A stretch of 64,000 nucleotides of DNA. It comes from Talinum fruticosum (Eukaryota; Streptophyta; Magnoliopsida; Caryophyllales; Talinaceae). This document shows positions 33,633-47,318 of the stretch, piece by piece. Positions within the stretch are counted from its first letter, which is position 1; every line of letters begins with the position of its first letter. Where the stretch lies: the NCBI GenBank assembly GCA_021018815.1, contig JAITYX010000124.1, positions 310,001 to 374,000 of the forward strand, in the 5' to 3' direction. The position numbers were made by a program, and so were the translations under genes. The notes beneath the pieces were generated by a model, which worked only from the letters and a program-made list of their open reading frames with translations, was not told the DNA's origin and searched no databases.

Positions 33633-36600
33633 TTAACAAGGGGAGCTCAAATTTTCGTTCTCATTTGCTGAACGGTTAGGAACTCCTTGGTGTGCATTCA
33701 CTGATTCTGGTGATATAGTAGGTAGTCCTGCCTCAGAACCACGGTGAGTATTTGCCCGAGTTCGCCAAATACTCCTCCATCTCATGATTTCCAGCACGAC
33801 AGAACACCCACACATTGTAGCTCCAAAACCAACAAACGCTGCAACTATGACCGATACAACAGCTTGCACGTGTAGCTGCATGAGCACGGACATACAGAAT
33901 AGAGTTCAATAAGTTCGATTACCACATCCAACCCTATCCAAAAATCAGAAGCTTTTTGTATAGATGGGTAGCCATTAGTCATCACACAAGAGAGAGAGAG
34001 AGAAGCCTGTATGTATAAACCTGGGGTCATTTCCATCAGAGATTCAGAGTTCAAGACACGTTTTCTTTTTTGAGTTTGAATCATAAAAGGGCATATTGTC
34101 AGTTTGCCTATAATAAGCGTGGGAAGAAAAGAGTGAATATTGATCAGTCAAGCATTTGGCCTAGTTTGTCATGGTCCACTCAACCAGGTCCAGGTTAAAA
34201 TTGGGCCCGAGTAGGGGTCGTTCAGTGAAGAGTGCAGACAATGAGTAAATTTCTTGACGCTTCTTAAATAGCTGCTGTTACACAATAACCCAGTAAGGAA
34301 GTACGTACCACAGAAAACAAAATATGGGCGAAGACAACCACCAAAATGAATTGCACAGCAGCGTATATCCAAATGTATTTTCTTGCGGCTGAACAGTGTT
34401 GCAACTGATTAATATTAAATTTGCAGTGGAAAAATAAAGAAAGAATAGCAAAATATCTCCCAAAACACAATCAACGATATGAAAAAGGATATCAAAGCAG
34501 CGTACCCATAGTCGTTGATGTCATGGATGCAAGAAGACCCAAAATGCAGGAAAATGGAAGAGTGAGGGCAATGGCACCTGAACCCATTTTATTGAACTGT
34601 CCACAGGATAATTCTGGGTTACAGCAGGTTATCAAAGCAACTCTGACAATTATATTACCTTGATTTTGTAGGACTTACCAAGAGCTGTTCGAGGAAACAA
34701 AAATAAGCAAGCATGCTGACGATTACAAGAACGGGGACATTGTGCCACACCCTGAAAACAAAAAACTGTCAGTATGATTGTGTACTACATTCTGGAAAGA
34801 ACATTTTCTGCCTGGAATTCATTATTGAACAAATTTTTACACTGCTAATCTTGGCAGTAAAACTCCCCTTCTCTCCCTCTTCTCAGACCAAGGGGTCTTT
34901 CTGTTTTTGTTCTTTTTGTTACTGTCGTTAACATCTTTATTTTTTTGGTTAGGGAAATGGCCAGTACATTTTATATATGTCCCTTAGCGAGATAAGATCC
35001 TGTTCTAGTTCAAAAACAACACACCTATAGAAGGGGTTGAGCCCTACACCCCTATATCCACCATACAAACGAAAGTATAAAACCAGGGAAATATTCTTTT
35101 AGAAACCGCATTTTGCCAAATTATGGCCTGATCCAACTAACACAGTCTGCACAGCTATACTTTCAGGGCCTTCACCACAGTATCTCCTAAAATTTCTCCA
35201 TATCACAACTCATCGACAGCTGCAACCAACACTTCACGGGCAGAGCAGCTTAGAGCATATGTAAGTGAAGTATATATTAAAAAATCACCAACGACAAGTG
35301 TCATCATCAAATGTACATTTCACATGTGTGCTATCAACATTCCACTTTTCTTCAGTAAATCTCCACCAGGCAGCTGATTATGAACAATCAACAACAAGAT
35401 AAATTGTTGACAAGGCACTAGTCGAATTCTTCCACACTAGCATTTAGAACACCCAACTGTGTTACAAGATGCCAACAAACAACTGATAAGCCATGCTAAT
35501 AGATCATTTCATGGCGACCACACACTGATCAACTCCTCATCTAAGTTCATCCACACTTCCAGTCATTCAAATTAGAGCATGTCTTGACATTTTAATAGGA
35601 TTCCCAGGCAGCCCAAGATTTTATGGACAAGAATTAGCATACCAAATATGAGACTCTTTCAGAAAGAGAGACTCACCTAACACGTAAAGAATCAGGAACT
35701 GTCAGTTTTCATAACCATTTCAGACATGGTGCCATGCTTCAACTCTAAAACCCTTATCCAAATCCCCTTATCGCCAAGATGACTCTAAACAATTCTCCAT
35801 TTAACCAAATCCATCGTTCTTTCCCCTATTGTGAGTTCAGAATGATCTCTTACATACAGATTCAATTTCGTTCAGCAAACAAGAAAGAAAACAGATAATT
35901 GTCCTCCTCAGAAAAAGGTCACACTGAAAAGCAGAGAACCTTTGTTGTTTTTTGTCCAGCATAACACAAGTACTTGAAGGACCAACTATTTAGCTTAAGA
36001 AGGAAGTCAGGCACATAGAATAAGGTATTCTTCCGGTATAAAGAGCAAACCTACGTATCCAAAAGAAAGCTTGCCATAAAGAAGCCCTATTCACTAAGAA
36101 TTCTCTATTTTCCCACTCCACTTCCCCCAGGGGTGAAAAAGAATCAGATTAATCAGGATTCAAATATCAATCAGGCATGGCAGTGGACTCCTCAAAGACA
36201 GACAAAACATTGTCCGCATAATTATAACTCCCTTTAGTAATACTTCCCTAAAAGTAAAAGAAGCAAATCATAAACAAAAACAAGGCTGAGACAATCTGAA
36301 TAAGACGATTTGGAATGAAAATTATATCCCTCGTCTACAAATAAAAACCCTCAAGAAAAACACACATGCATATAACAAACAGGTAAAGAGAACTAATAAC
36401 ACCTAGTGCCAAAGCTCTTCTAGCTGGAAAATAGCCACAACAATTGCCATTTACATTAATAGAATATACGAGACTCAGAAAATAGTTCCATCCTCCTTAC
36501 GAGAAGTTGTAGTCAACCCTATCATAACAAAAGCATGATTCAAGAAATCCCACAACAGTGTCATTAGCTTTTATGATAATCTCCACCATGATCCAAGAAG

Positions 36601-39600
36601 CAAAGTTTTTCAAACCTTAGAGCTTCAGCAACCTATGTGCCAATATATGATTGAAGATAATTGATATATCCTTCAGAAAAGCATTCTGCATTGGATAAAT
36701 TATACCTCTGAAGCCCTCTTGGATCTACATACCAAGGAGTTTACATATAGTTTTATAAATCACATCGCAAAGAGGCACAAGCAAGGCTCAAACGTGGATA
36801 GTCAGATACATGAGAAGCATTATGTTTTTGTAAATCCCATTAGCTAGAGCAATGCAACTAAACTTGGTGTTCGTGTTAGACCCACCTTCCCCCTTTTTTT
36901 ATGTTTGTGGTGGACCAATGCTAGAGTGCTAACACTATATTTGTAGTATCATTTTTATTTATACTTGTATGGAATTTTAAAAGCATTCTATGCATTGCAG
37001 AGACCAGTTAATCATCGACTTGCCTGTATCCACCAAGCTCAAGTTGCTGTGCTGAACTTACTTGCTGTGACTGACTATTTTGAATTCGCAGAAGTGTAAC
37101 TGATAGGTTTTTAACTTCTTGATTGCATATGTCACAAATCTTGTTGCCTTTGATGCTAAACCATTTCACAGCACATTCTTGATGAGCTAGAGCAAGTTCA
37201 CCCTTACAACTACATTCCATCTTGAGCATTTCTGAGCCTTCGCTAAGTTCCACAAAGCATATTCTACAAACAGCTTCTTCTTCAGGAATGTCCTCAACGT
37301 CATCATTTTCATCTGAAATATAAGCTGTTGAGAATAAGTTGTCTGCCTATTTGTCAATTAAACATGCCTCTTTCAGCAAAGACTAAATAGAAAATGAGGC
37401 AAATACCTTCAGGAGTTGTTGCACTTGCACCTGAAGCTGTTAACATCCCTTCTTTGACGCGAGGAGTTGCTGGTATTACGCGAAACACTCCACCAAAAGA
37501 ATCCATCTGCTGTACGCTCCCATCTTTGTTCAGAACTGGAACAGAACGTGAACGATGTATGGGTAATTGAACCCTTCCTTTCTGAAAAGTGTGAAAATAA
37601 AGCATCATCATACAGGGCAGATGAAGTCCATTAAGGGCCAGTTCGAAATGGCCGATAAAATGAACAAAAATAGCATATGTAGCAGAAACGAATAGAAAAG
37701 AACAGAAACGAACAGAAACTAACAGAATGAGCAGATACTATGAACAAATAAAGCCAATGTTGTTCAAGCTAACCCCAATAAATGTGGCCCCTCTATAACT
37801 TCGGGAATGCGTGTACACCGGACACCCCAACCCCCCGGGCCCCCAAAAAAAAAGAAAAAGAAAAAAAGGTAATAGAAAGAAAGGCCCTAAGCAGACTAAG
37901 GATATTGATTCCTTGTGGTGTTATTTTTATTATTGACTGCAAAACTGTTTTCAATTGTACTACCTAGCAATACAATGCTTATATTCTTACACTCCAAACT
38001 CCCCAGGATTGACAATACAAACAGGATAGAGGGAGTAGAAGTTTGAAAATGCAGTCTTCAAATGATAACAGCGTATAATAGAGGAAACACAACACAGATT
38101 TGCTTACAGAATTTCTCTTCAAACTGTCCTCTCTTGATGAGATAAAATTGACACTATTCTTAGCATAAAAAACTTTAAATCACATTGTACTATGGTGAAA
38201 GCAGTGGTGGAGAATCAATTAAAGAACCTGCAAGGTCAAGTAAACCTACAGAGTTTGGCATAATAGCATCGGGGCATATGGATGTAATCTGGAAACTAAG
38301 AAGATTAAAGTATTAAAAGGCAAGCATGGAGTATGACAATTTAGCTTCAAAAATTAAATACTAGCTACTCCAAATTGTTCACTTACACTGCCTCCGTGTG
38401 TGGAGCCTGGGTTGGAGTGTAAGATTGGAGTGGCAGGTAAAGAAGAAGCTGTGTTTGTCTTTGATGTAAAAAACTTTGTAAGAGAAAATGTCCTGGAAAA
38501 TCGTGGCCTATCTCCTCTTACTGATGATGGAGACCCAAGAGCAAGAATGGCAGCCTTCTCAATCTCTGAAGATGAACTCTTTAATTTGAAACTGAGTTTT
38601 GGAAAAAGGTTTTTAATGGTTGACCTGTCCTTCGGCAAGTTGGAGGTTGGAGACCTATTTAATCTTAAAATGCTAGGGCCATGATTTGGTGAAAAATTCA
38701 CCCTTCTGGGAGTTGGACTTGGTGTAGGAAGAATGTTTATCTTTAAAGAATGCTCTGGGGAGCTTTCGTCACTTTTCGAAGGTATCTCCAAGATGAGATT
38801 TTGTGGCCTTCTATAGCGACCAATTGGAATTTCTTCAGTAATTTCACCTGTTTCTCCCACCTGCAAGCAAGAATAGAAAAAATATAAAAAAGAACTTTGT
38901 AAGCAGCCAGTTCTCATTACTACACCATACAGACTGAAGAACATCATACATCATAATTGGTTCATCAAATGGACTAACGGTTTGGTGCTTTTGTTCTTCC
39001 CTTTCTCAGGCATGTAAACGCAAAATTAGCAAATACAGATTGGTAATTTCCCAAAGAAACAAATTAAAAACAGGTGGGTAGCTGATGGAATGCTCACCAG
39101 AGAAATCCATATCTATAAATGATATAAAAACACAACATACTTCTTCCCGTAGCCACACGTCAATCTCTATAGTGTTGCTAATGTGGTTAATTTGCTTTCT
39201 TTGTTTTTTCCCCCTTAATGTCTAGGACAAAATCAATAAAGTCTCATTAATATGTAGAAAACAAAATTTAAAACATTGCTCTGGAAACTTTGAAGTCAAA
39301 TATTAATAATGCGTTAGACAAAATCATTTGAGACACATTAAATTCAATTACTAAAGATATGATATATGTTGCTTATTTATCTTTTTTAAAAAGAAAACCT
39401 AAACCAAAAGAAATATAATGTAAGTCTTCATTTGAAGGGCAAAAAAATGTGCCATGAGTATAGCTATCCTTCACTAGCCAACTTTATCTACCGTAACTCC
39501 TAGCACACTTCCATGCATTGCACAGGGGTTTAAGCCTGTTCAACATAAAGTTAGCTAATATGTTGTCCCTTCATGTATTTTTGGATTTATCATATACGGA

Positions 39601-40785
39601 GTATTATTAAGCAACAAAGTTTGTCCAAGAAGGAAACACATTTCCTGTATAGGGAAGGCATGGATCTAAAGGGACAAACAAAGTCAATTTCCTGCTCAGG
39701 AATGACAACCTTTTTCAAGTAGGTAGTCTCAAATAGACGACACCCTCTCCCATCCAAAAATAAGAACAAAGTTACTGTATGATAGAGAACCACTCAAACT
39801 TAACAAAACACAATTTCATTCCATTACCAACTCTGAGATAAGACACCATAAAGGCTACAGTCATTGGCTTGGTTTACTTGATAAGTTTGTATAAAAGCAT
39901 CAAAACAAACAAGTGCTTGTAGACCTCTTGACAAATCATCTTTTTCCCCCAGAATGGCTAGAAGATAGCAGATTTGCAAACAGTGATTGTAACAAGAATG
40001 CATAGTTTACACTATGATGAGTATGACCCCATAATCATTGACCATCATTATTAATGATACTGAATCAATCCTAAAAGGATGGCTTTGGTTAGCAGAAAAC
40101 CTACTCTAGTGCCAAATCTGTGGAGAATTGCTCCAACTTAAAAAGGCACGATTCTACTCCATAATCATCACTGAAAATAAAACAGAGTCAACGAGGTACC
40201 TACAGTCTCAAAGTAGCATGCAAAGGAAAAAAATCATGATATCACAATATGATAAAAATACTACTTTCCTAAGCAGTAAATAGCCATATTGTTACATTTT
40301 ACATCCTAATACATATCCCTAAATAGAAAAGACTATAGCGAAAAAGAATGAGCGACAACAATCATAATCTAAAACAAGTATTTAACTCCCTGTGCCATTG
40401 AACTCTGAAATTACCCTCAATGCCACTGAACATTTAAAAACTGCCGCTGGGAGCCTTTGAAAGTACTAATATGCTCCTTTCTTACATATTTCAATGCAAC
40501 TAGAAGTTACAAGGGTACATTTTAGGCTCCCGGTGATATTTCGGAAAAATTCTGAAAGTTCAGTAGCATGGATGATTTATTTTTTTTTTTATTGAGAATA
40601 GTGGCATTTGGGGTCATTTTTTCTTAAAGTCCAGTAGCAGTGTAGCACGGGGAGCTAATTACTCAATCTAAAATTGATAGTTTTCATCCCATAGAACATA
40701 ATCTTCTCAATTTTTCCACTGTTTCCATCCGTGTCAATATCATTAAGGAAACAATCTTTTTATGCCAAAATGTCACCTGAAATGC

Positions 40786-40840
<55 letters not shown>

Positions 40841-42115
40841 TTCATATGAAAGCATGATTATAACAGCTCAAATCATTTGCTTAATCTCTGAACGTCTGAA
40901 TGAACACAATCTGTAGGTCTAAATTAATGCGTCATTTGACATAAGCTTATTCTTGGCAGCAAAAATGACTCCCTGGTGCACCAAGGGGCAAAAAGAGATT
41001 TGGGGGTCAAACAAAACATACAAATTTTGGTGATCCACTAGAGAAAAGGAGACTTGGGGAGTCAACATCTACAATCAGGACGCTCTTTGTAAATTATGTC
41101 TAAGTTGACAAAAAAAAAGGATTACCAAAGTATAAGCAACTTGTATGCTTACAGACATTCCTTAAATAAAAAAGAAAATAGAACACATCAAACAGCCTCT
41201 CTATCTGAAATTAGATAACTATCCAATGTCAAATAGAGGAAACTCAATTGAAGGGTATGAAATATAAAATTCCCAAGCGAGTTTTCACGAACCATGCCAT
41301 CCCTGGAGTTCAGGGGTAAGGTCATCATCATCAATAAAAGCTCTAGTTAAGTAGGTTCAGCTCATCATCTCCAACAAAACAAAATTCTACACCCACAGAA
41401 TTAGAAATTTTCCCAAAAAAAAATCCCAGAGAATGAGATAGACTCTGAGAGAGAGAGAGAGAGAGAAGGAAAAGAGTTGACTAAAATATAGCAGACAGCT
41501 CACAAAAAAAAAAAAAAACAGAGGAACCGTACCCAGTTCAACTAACTCGCCCCTAAGCATGTGGGGCCAGATAATTCAAGCAGTCATCAATAATCAATGA
41601 TCAAATTATCAATTATGCCAAATATAGCATCTTCCCCGAGTTTAGTGAACTACATACAAAGTTCAACACCAATCTTATGAATGAAATCCCGTCATTTATG
41701 AGATATGGGAGGTCAAGAGAGTTTGTAAGCCACTCTTTTTCGTTAACACACTCGTGATTTTAGAAAGTAGCTCCTCCCCAAATGCAAAAGAAACAACAAG
41801 CAAAACTGAACTATAATTTCAACCCTACATTAAAACTGATTGGCAATGGGCTGAGTGATTCACACCTTCTTAATTTCTCAATATGTGAGAATCCCACTTT
41901 TATATAATTCAACAAAATCTAACATAAATTAAGCTCTCGGGGAAGTAGGATCATAGATATACATACATATATATATGTGATTAAAAAAAGAAATGGGAAG
42001 AAAGAAGGGTTTTTGGCGGGGCGGGGGGAGGGGAGAGAATTACCTGCTGATTAGCAATTGTGGGTGTGTTCTGGCTGACATTCTCCTTGCTAACTGATTC
42101 TTCTTCAGTACCCAT
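33633..42115 (-). CDS. RING-CH (MARCH-type) membrane E3 ubiquitin ligase, 8 coding exons
   Basis: Predicted E3 ligase with a C4HC3 RING-variant domain and C-terminal membrane segments. Coding exons: 42115-42044, 38860-38387, 37581-37407, 37312-37024, 34751-34679, 34596-34506, 34388-34309, 33875-33633; total 1,497 bases, 498 residues, frame intact. Residues 1-240 are a Ser/Pro-rich cytosolic region. The RING-CH ligands are C256, C259, C274, C276, H284, C287, C300 and C303. Hydrophobic segments follow: [20 protein letters not shown], the exon 6 segment [16 protein letters not shown], the exon 7 segment [20 protein letters not shown] and [18 protein letters not shown]. The tail is hydrophilic. 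Intron 4 has a GC donor (AG followed by GCAAGT at 37024/37023); all other introns are GT-AG. Intron 1 (3.2 kb) carries a GA microsatellite. The start context and the acidic beginning [12 protein letters not shown] suit plant homologues. Confidence 0.9.
37018..37026 (-). other. Non-canonical GC splice donor, RING-CH intron 4
   Basis: The exon 4 end reads TACAG followed by GCAAGTCG. Joining at this point to the acceptor at 34752 (TTTTCAG followed by GGTGTGG) keeps the frame and yields the family-typical [12 protein letters not shown]. No GT nearby preserves the frame. The sequence AG|GCAAGT is the strong consensus expected for GC-AG introns. Confidence 0.8.
40792..40838 (+). repeat. (GA)n microsatellite in RING-CH intron 1
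   Basis: About 47 bases of uninterrupted GA dinucleotide repeat. Confidence 0.95.
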
Positions 42116-42500
42116 CTTTCATCACAACAGCCAATACAGAAAATTTCAGGGAAAGAAATAAATCTTTTCTTTTCTAAGCTCCCCAGAAAAAATGGAATCA
42201 ATCAAGTGAATAAAGAGGCAGGAGAATTTCGCAGCAAAAGAGGAAATTTCTGCAGCTACCCGGATTTTTTTTTTTTTTTGGGGTGGGGGAAGGGGTGTGT
42301 AGAAGGGAAGGTGAAGAAGGGTTTAAACTTAAAAATAAGTTTTAACGATAGCTTTATTATGTCCGGGGTAGTTGGTGATGGCGTGGAGTCGACAGTCAGA
42401 CAAAATGGGAAAATAAAAACACTACGGACCCCATTCTTCACGTTCTACCACCTCCCAGGTTTCTCTGTCCTCGCAGCCAGCGTTACATCTTCCAACACCT
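42116..42500 (-). promoter_or_regulatory. 5' leader/promoter of the RING-CH gene
   Basis: Read leftward this is pyrimidine-rich (around 42262-42330) and leads directly into the ATG at 42115. Its right border falls where AT-rich intergenic DNA begins. Confidence 0.45.
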
Positions 42501-45017
42501 AAAAACATTATATATATATATAAAATGATGATATGTATTTTGCACTGAGACATCTTTTGAATGTCTTATTTCAGTATAATGAATATATTATATAATTTAA
42601 AATAATTAAATTTTTAATAATATAATTAATTATTAATTATAAAATTTTAATATTTGTCGATTACGTCAACAAGAACAAGATGACATTCTCATCGAATCGA
42701 CTATATCCATGAAAATATATCATACGTTTTTTTATAACAGTGAAAAATTATATATAAAAGATGATATTACATAATTTATAAGTTGTAGTATCATTATACT
42801 GTTGAATCAAATCATTGTTGTTTCAAATTTAACATATAATAGTATAACTTTAAAGTCGAGACAACGACACTTAAAAGGTTTCTTGTATCAAGATACATAT
42901 TATTTTATTTTTAAAAAAAACAGTCTGAATTTCATATTTTGCTTGTTTGCTTGAATAATGGAGTAATAAAAATTATATAAATGCAATGGTGTACGTTATA
43001 CGTGTGTAGTGTGTATAAAATAGTTAATCAAATATTAACTAGATTGCTTCTTACATCCATCAAAGCATGGATATTGTTAAATATAACTTTAACATTTTTT
43101 TTTATGTTTCCATATTTGTGTATTTGTATCTTGAGTAGCAAGATAGGATTCAAGCAGGACTTGTATTAATTACATGAAACTTTATACACACATACACCTA
43201 TGTAAGCATTATATTCGCATGCAAGCAAAATCAATACAAAAATTATTCAGAGTCTTGAAAATCACCTAATAAAATTTGAAACTCGTGTTTAACTCCTATA
43301 GTTATGAGCAGTAGTAGCAAAAAGAAATTTGTTATTGACTTTTACACGTCATATTATCTTCATGAGTACCGAAATCATCTTTGATGGAAAGAATTAAAAT
43401 CTTTTAGAGAATATAGTGAAAACATAATTATTAGTTAGGGTTTCATTGATGGACTAGTACTAAAAATACTAGACTTAAATGGTGTCATCGTGGATCCTTA
43501 ATGTTGTTGATCCAAATCTCCATACTAGTATGGCTTATGCAAAGATGGCCCAGGCCCCAGGCTATGGAGGAAAATTTGTGAAAAAAAGTATGCCAGGGTT
43601 AGTGCTCTTATAGCAAGTTAAAATCGAACATAACTCGTAATTAATGGTTGTCTTATAGTATAAAACGTTATTCTGATAAAATCAAGATATGTTTATCGAT
43701 ACAAATCATATATTAGCTAGCTATTTAGGAAATATAAGTAGAGTATAATATAATGCGACATTTGCTTCAATATATTAAGTTCTGAAAATCTTAAGCTAGT
43801 GGCTTTCTGGCTTTGCTCAACATGGTGAAAAGTGAAGGATTGAATGAAGCCATAAATCTTCCATATGCTATATACTTGCTGAAATGCAAAGCTTCAATTA
43901 TGAATTTTTCTTTGGCCAAGTTCAATTATGAAAGAGTTGCTTGTTAGTGTATGTAGTTATCAACCTAAGAGGCATCTGTAGTACACTAATAATTTGCAGG
44001 TTTTTTGCTTGCATTATAGTCTCAACCTTGATAACAAGAAATATAGAAATGCCCTAATATTTGCTAACATCACTAAGTAAAAGACAACAAGTAGTCATCC
44101 AAATGCAGGGTCTTTTGAAAAATCGACCTCTTTGTAAATCGATGAAAAGAATAAAACTACCCATGTTACATCAGGCTATGTGTTTAAAGATGTTTATCAA
44201 ATACGACTTGTTTGACTTCTTAATTCTTATAAACTTTTTTAATTCATTAATACATCATCGACGCAAGCCGTGATAGACATAACACAAACATTCAAATATG
44301 AAACCACCTCACTTGGGTTATATAAAAATATATCCCACAACTTATTCCAAGAACATACTCTAATAAACTTGACGAAGTACAAGAAACTATCTGGTTGAAC
44401 TTCCTCAATATCAAAAATTGGGTTATATTGTATGCTTTTCAAATGGACTATGTTGCAGTAAAGAAGATATTATAATATCTCAACAACATATAATGTGGCT
44501 TAAAATGATCAAAATGACCAGTTATATTATTAAAAGTTACACCTATTTTTAGGGTGCCTATTCTTAACAACTCCATATTAAAGTATATTTACTGTGTACA
44601 CTCGTAAAAGTGACTTAAAGAGATTGAAATGACAAGTTATGTCACTGAAAATTGGCAAACCAAAACTTATTCTTATATGCGTGACAATCCAATTATGACG
44701 CATACTTACGTTGTGACAGAAAGACGATACTATCTCGAGATTAAGGAGTTGGCCTCACATAAACATTCCTTTTTGCTAAAATAAAAACAATATAAAAAAT
44801 GTATTCTTACTTTTTAATTGGTGAAGATGCTCAAACAATGCAAACTCAAATGCAGCCTATACAGCACGAGAAAAATAGATCACATGGGCTATTATGGCGG
44901 GCTCAGGCCCAAGCCTAGCAGCGAGCTAGTGGAACCTAATGGAAGGTCTTTGAGCCTTGGTGGTAGCTTTCTAGGCTAGGAGAAAACACTAGCGACAAGC
45001 GGCTGAGTCTGACATAT
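42501..45017. other. AT-rich intergenic; no gene seen
   Basis: Very AT-rich with short random open frames. No transposon ends or coding homology were recognised. Confidence 0.5.
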
Positions 45018-45338
45018 ACCCTAAATAGGTGTGAGCGGGATATCCGGTTATTTTGGTTGGATCTGATCCCAAATCCAGTTAGAACCAGGGTTAAATTTTT
45101 GGATCCGAGTCCCGGACTCGGTTCTAACCGGGTTCAGAAATCTTAAATTGATTTCGAACCCGGTCGGAACCCAATACCTGATTTCTTTTTTTTTTTTAAA
45201 AAAAGGAAGATGCTAATATTAGTATAACCTCATATGATCCTATATTGACAATGCCTGAGGTCGGATTGATGAACCTCATGCTTAGCAAGCTGAGATTAAT
45301 CGTGAGACTTTCCAAAGCAGCCCTCTAATCCCCAGGGC

Positions 45339-45404
<66 letters not shown>
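45339..45404 (+). repeat. Compound microsatellite (TA)n-(GAAA)n-(GA)n
   Basis: TA repeats at 45339-45366 run into GAAA units and then GA units. Confidence 0.9.
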
Positions 45405-45405
<1 letters not shown>

Positions 45406-46367
45406 CATCCATTTTCAATGAGAGAATTGGTCCGGTGATCAACTCGGTCGAGTAAAGTAAATAAATAGTTCGACCGGTTAGACTCGTTTAGCTCGGATTA
45501 GACCAATTGGCCGGGTTGATGGTTGAAACGGGTTAAACAAGTTAAACCCGGTACATATTTAAGTTAAAAAAATAGCTTAAAACATATTTATAAAAAAGAA
45601 TTATAGGCCTTATCTAAAAAACCCATCAAACCTTAATATTTTTAACCTTTCTATCTCTTTTAAAAAAAAACCTGATAATTTTTAAACCCCCTCCCCTCAT
45701 TTTAAAGCCTCCATACCTTTGCACCCTCTCTCTCTATCTTCCCTCGTTTCTACAGCCTCCCTCCCCCTCTCTCTCCTTCATTTCTCTATCTCCTCTACAT
45801 CAGCACTCTCTATATCTTTCCTCTAAGTCTCTCTCTCCTCTAAGTCTAAAGTAGCCATTTTCTCTCCTCTAAAAGCAGCCATTGTTAATAGGAAATGAGA
45901 AGGCCTATGTTAAGAGACAAAGTTAATTAAGAGAGTGGTGGATACCGTCTTGACCTCCTTGACCAAAGCCCCAGACAAGCACCAACGAAGCCGGCCACTG
46001 ACTCGAGAGAGTGTGAGGAGCAACTGGGGGATGAGAGGCAGATGGCTTAGGTGAGGAAAGAGAGAGGCAGACAAAGGATGCTTTGAAGTTGCAAAATCAT
46101 GGTCCAATCGCGGTCAAAGCAGGTCACACGATTTGACCGAGTCGACCGGTTTAGGCCGGGTTTTTCGGATTCATTTGTTTGAATGAGTTAATGTATTAAC
46201 CTGTTGGTTAAAGAGATCGGTTCCTGGTTCGATCGTTCCGGTTCGATTCTTATAACACAACCGAGTACTCGAAATAGGGAAGAACACCAAGTAAAATCAA
46301 ACACTTGAAAAGCTCATTTATAGTTAAAAAGGATAAGGAGAGGTGAAGAATAATTGGGGAATTCTCA

Positions 46368-46369
<2 letters not shown>

Positions 46370-46432
<63 letters not shown>
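46370..46432 (+). repeat. (AT)n microsatellite, about 63 bp
   Basis: Uninterrupted AT dinucleotides. It lies directly before the LINE segment and gives artefactual Tyr-Ile repeat frames on both strands. Confidence 0.95.
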
Positions 46433-46437
<5 letters not shown>

Positions 46438-47150
46438 CATTTGGAAGGAGAGAAATAGCCTCATGTTCAACAATGAAGAGTTTAACCACATCATAACATT
46501 ATCATGGCAAAGAGGGCACTTACGGAATGGACTTTAAGGATGAGCAATTAACCAAAAGACCTCTACGCTTCTAATAATCATTCCTTGCCAAAACAAGGGC
46601 GTCTTATCAAATGGAATAGACCGTAGCGGGGATGGAACAAGCTCAACTTCGACGGTTCTATCATAATTAGTAAGGCAGTTACGGGTTTTATTCTACGAAA
46701 TTAGGAAGGTAGCATGTTGAGTGCGGGAGCAGCAAATTTGGGAAGAACGTCTATTATAGTTGCCGAAGCTAGTGCACTCAGGTTTGGGATTAAGGAAGCT
46801 CTCGAGTTAAAGTTCAAAGATTCCAAATAGAGAGAGACAACAAAATTATCATTGATGCGGTTAAAGGAATTATCCAGCCACCATGGCAAGTTAACTTCAT
46901 TATTCAAGATATCGTTCACCTTATGAGAAATTTCACAAGTTGAAATATCAATTATATTTTTAGAGAATCTAACAATGCAGCTGATTGGTTGGCACATTTG
47001 AGGCACTCAGTCCCTTTTCCAACTACCCGGGGTTGTTCCCTCTCTCCACTTCTTTCATCTATTTTGGTTTATGATAATTTAGATAGAACCCTTGTGAGAA
47101 TGGCTACGTAAGTTAGGATGTGTACTATTTTTACCCTTTGTAAAAAAAAT
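46433..47150 (+). mobile_element. LINE 3' remnant with RNase H-like domain, frame-broken
   Basis: Translated across frames, it shows IWKERNSLMFNN, the segment following the RT zinc-binding domain in plant LINEs. Then come KLNFDGS, GFILRN, AEASALRFGIKEALELKF, ERDNKIIIDAVKG and FRESNNAADWLAHL, the order of an RNase H (RVT_3) domain. The DG, E and AD positions match the usual catalytic or structural sites. Several stops and frameshifts show it is dead. An A-rich tract at about 47143-47152 may be the poly(A) end. It is embedded in the hAT-like element. Confidence 0.72.
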
Positions 47151-47318
47151 ATTAATTTATAAAGCTGGATACCCGGGTCATGAGTCCGGGTGCTGGGTCT
47201 AAATTTTTACTACTTGGTTCCGGATCCGATTCTAACAAGCTCCTAGTTTAAACCCAATTCAATCGAGTGTGGAGTCGTAACCGAATACCCGATTTTTCTG
47301 CTCACCCTTAGCCCCAAG

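Larger units (their letters stand above)
45026..47310. mobile_element. hAT-like composite element, about 2.3 kb
   Basis: The left end is TAGGTGTGAGCGGGATATCC and the reversed right end is TAAGGGTGAGCAGAAAAATC, both followed by GGGT/CCGG-rich subterminal sequence (GGTTCTAACCGGG and TCCGGGTGCTGGGT). The flanks ACCCTAAA (45018-45025) and GCCCCAAG (47311-47318) match at 5 of 8 positions, with transitions only. Inside are microsatellites, a stretch rich in ACCGGTT motifs (about 45420-46255) and a LINE tail. No transposase was recognised. The low target-site match lowers certainty. Confidence 0.55.

Noticed and set aside
46250..46537. Frames rich in alternating Tyr and Ile on both strands
   Set aside because: Translation of the (AT)n microsatellite, not proteins; only the IWKERN part after the repeat is LINE-derived.
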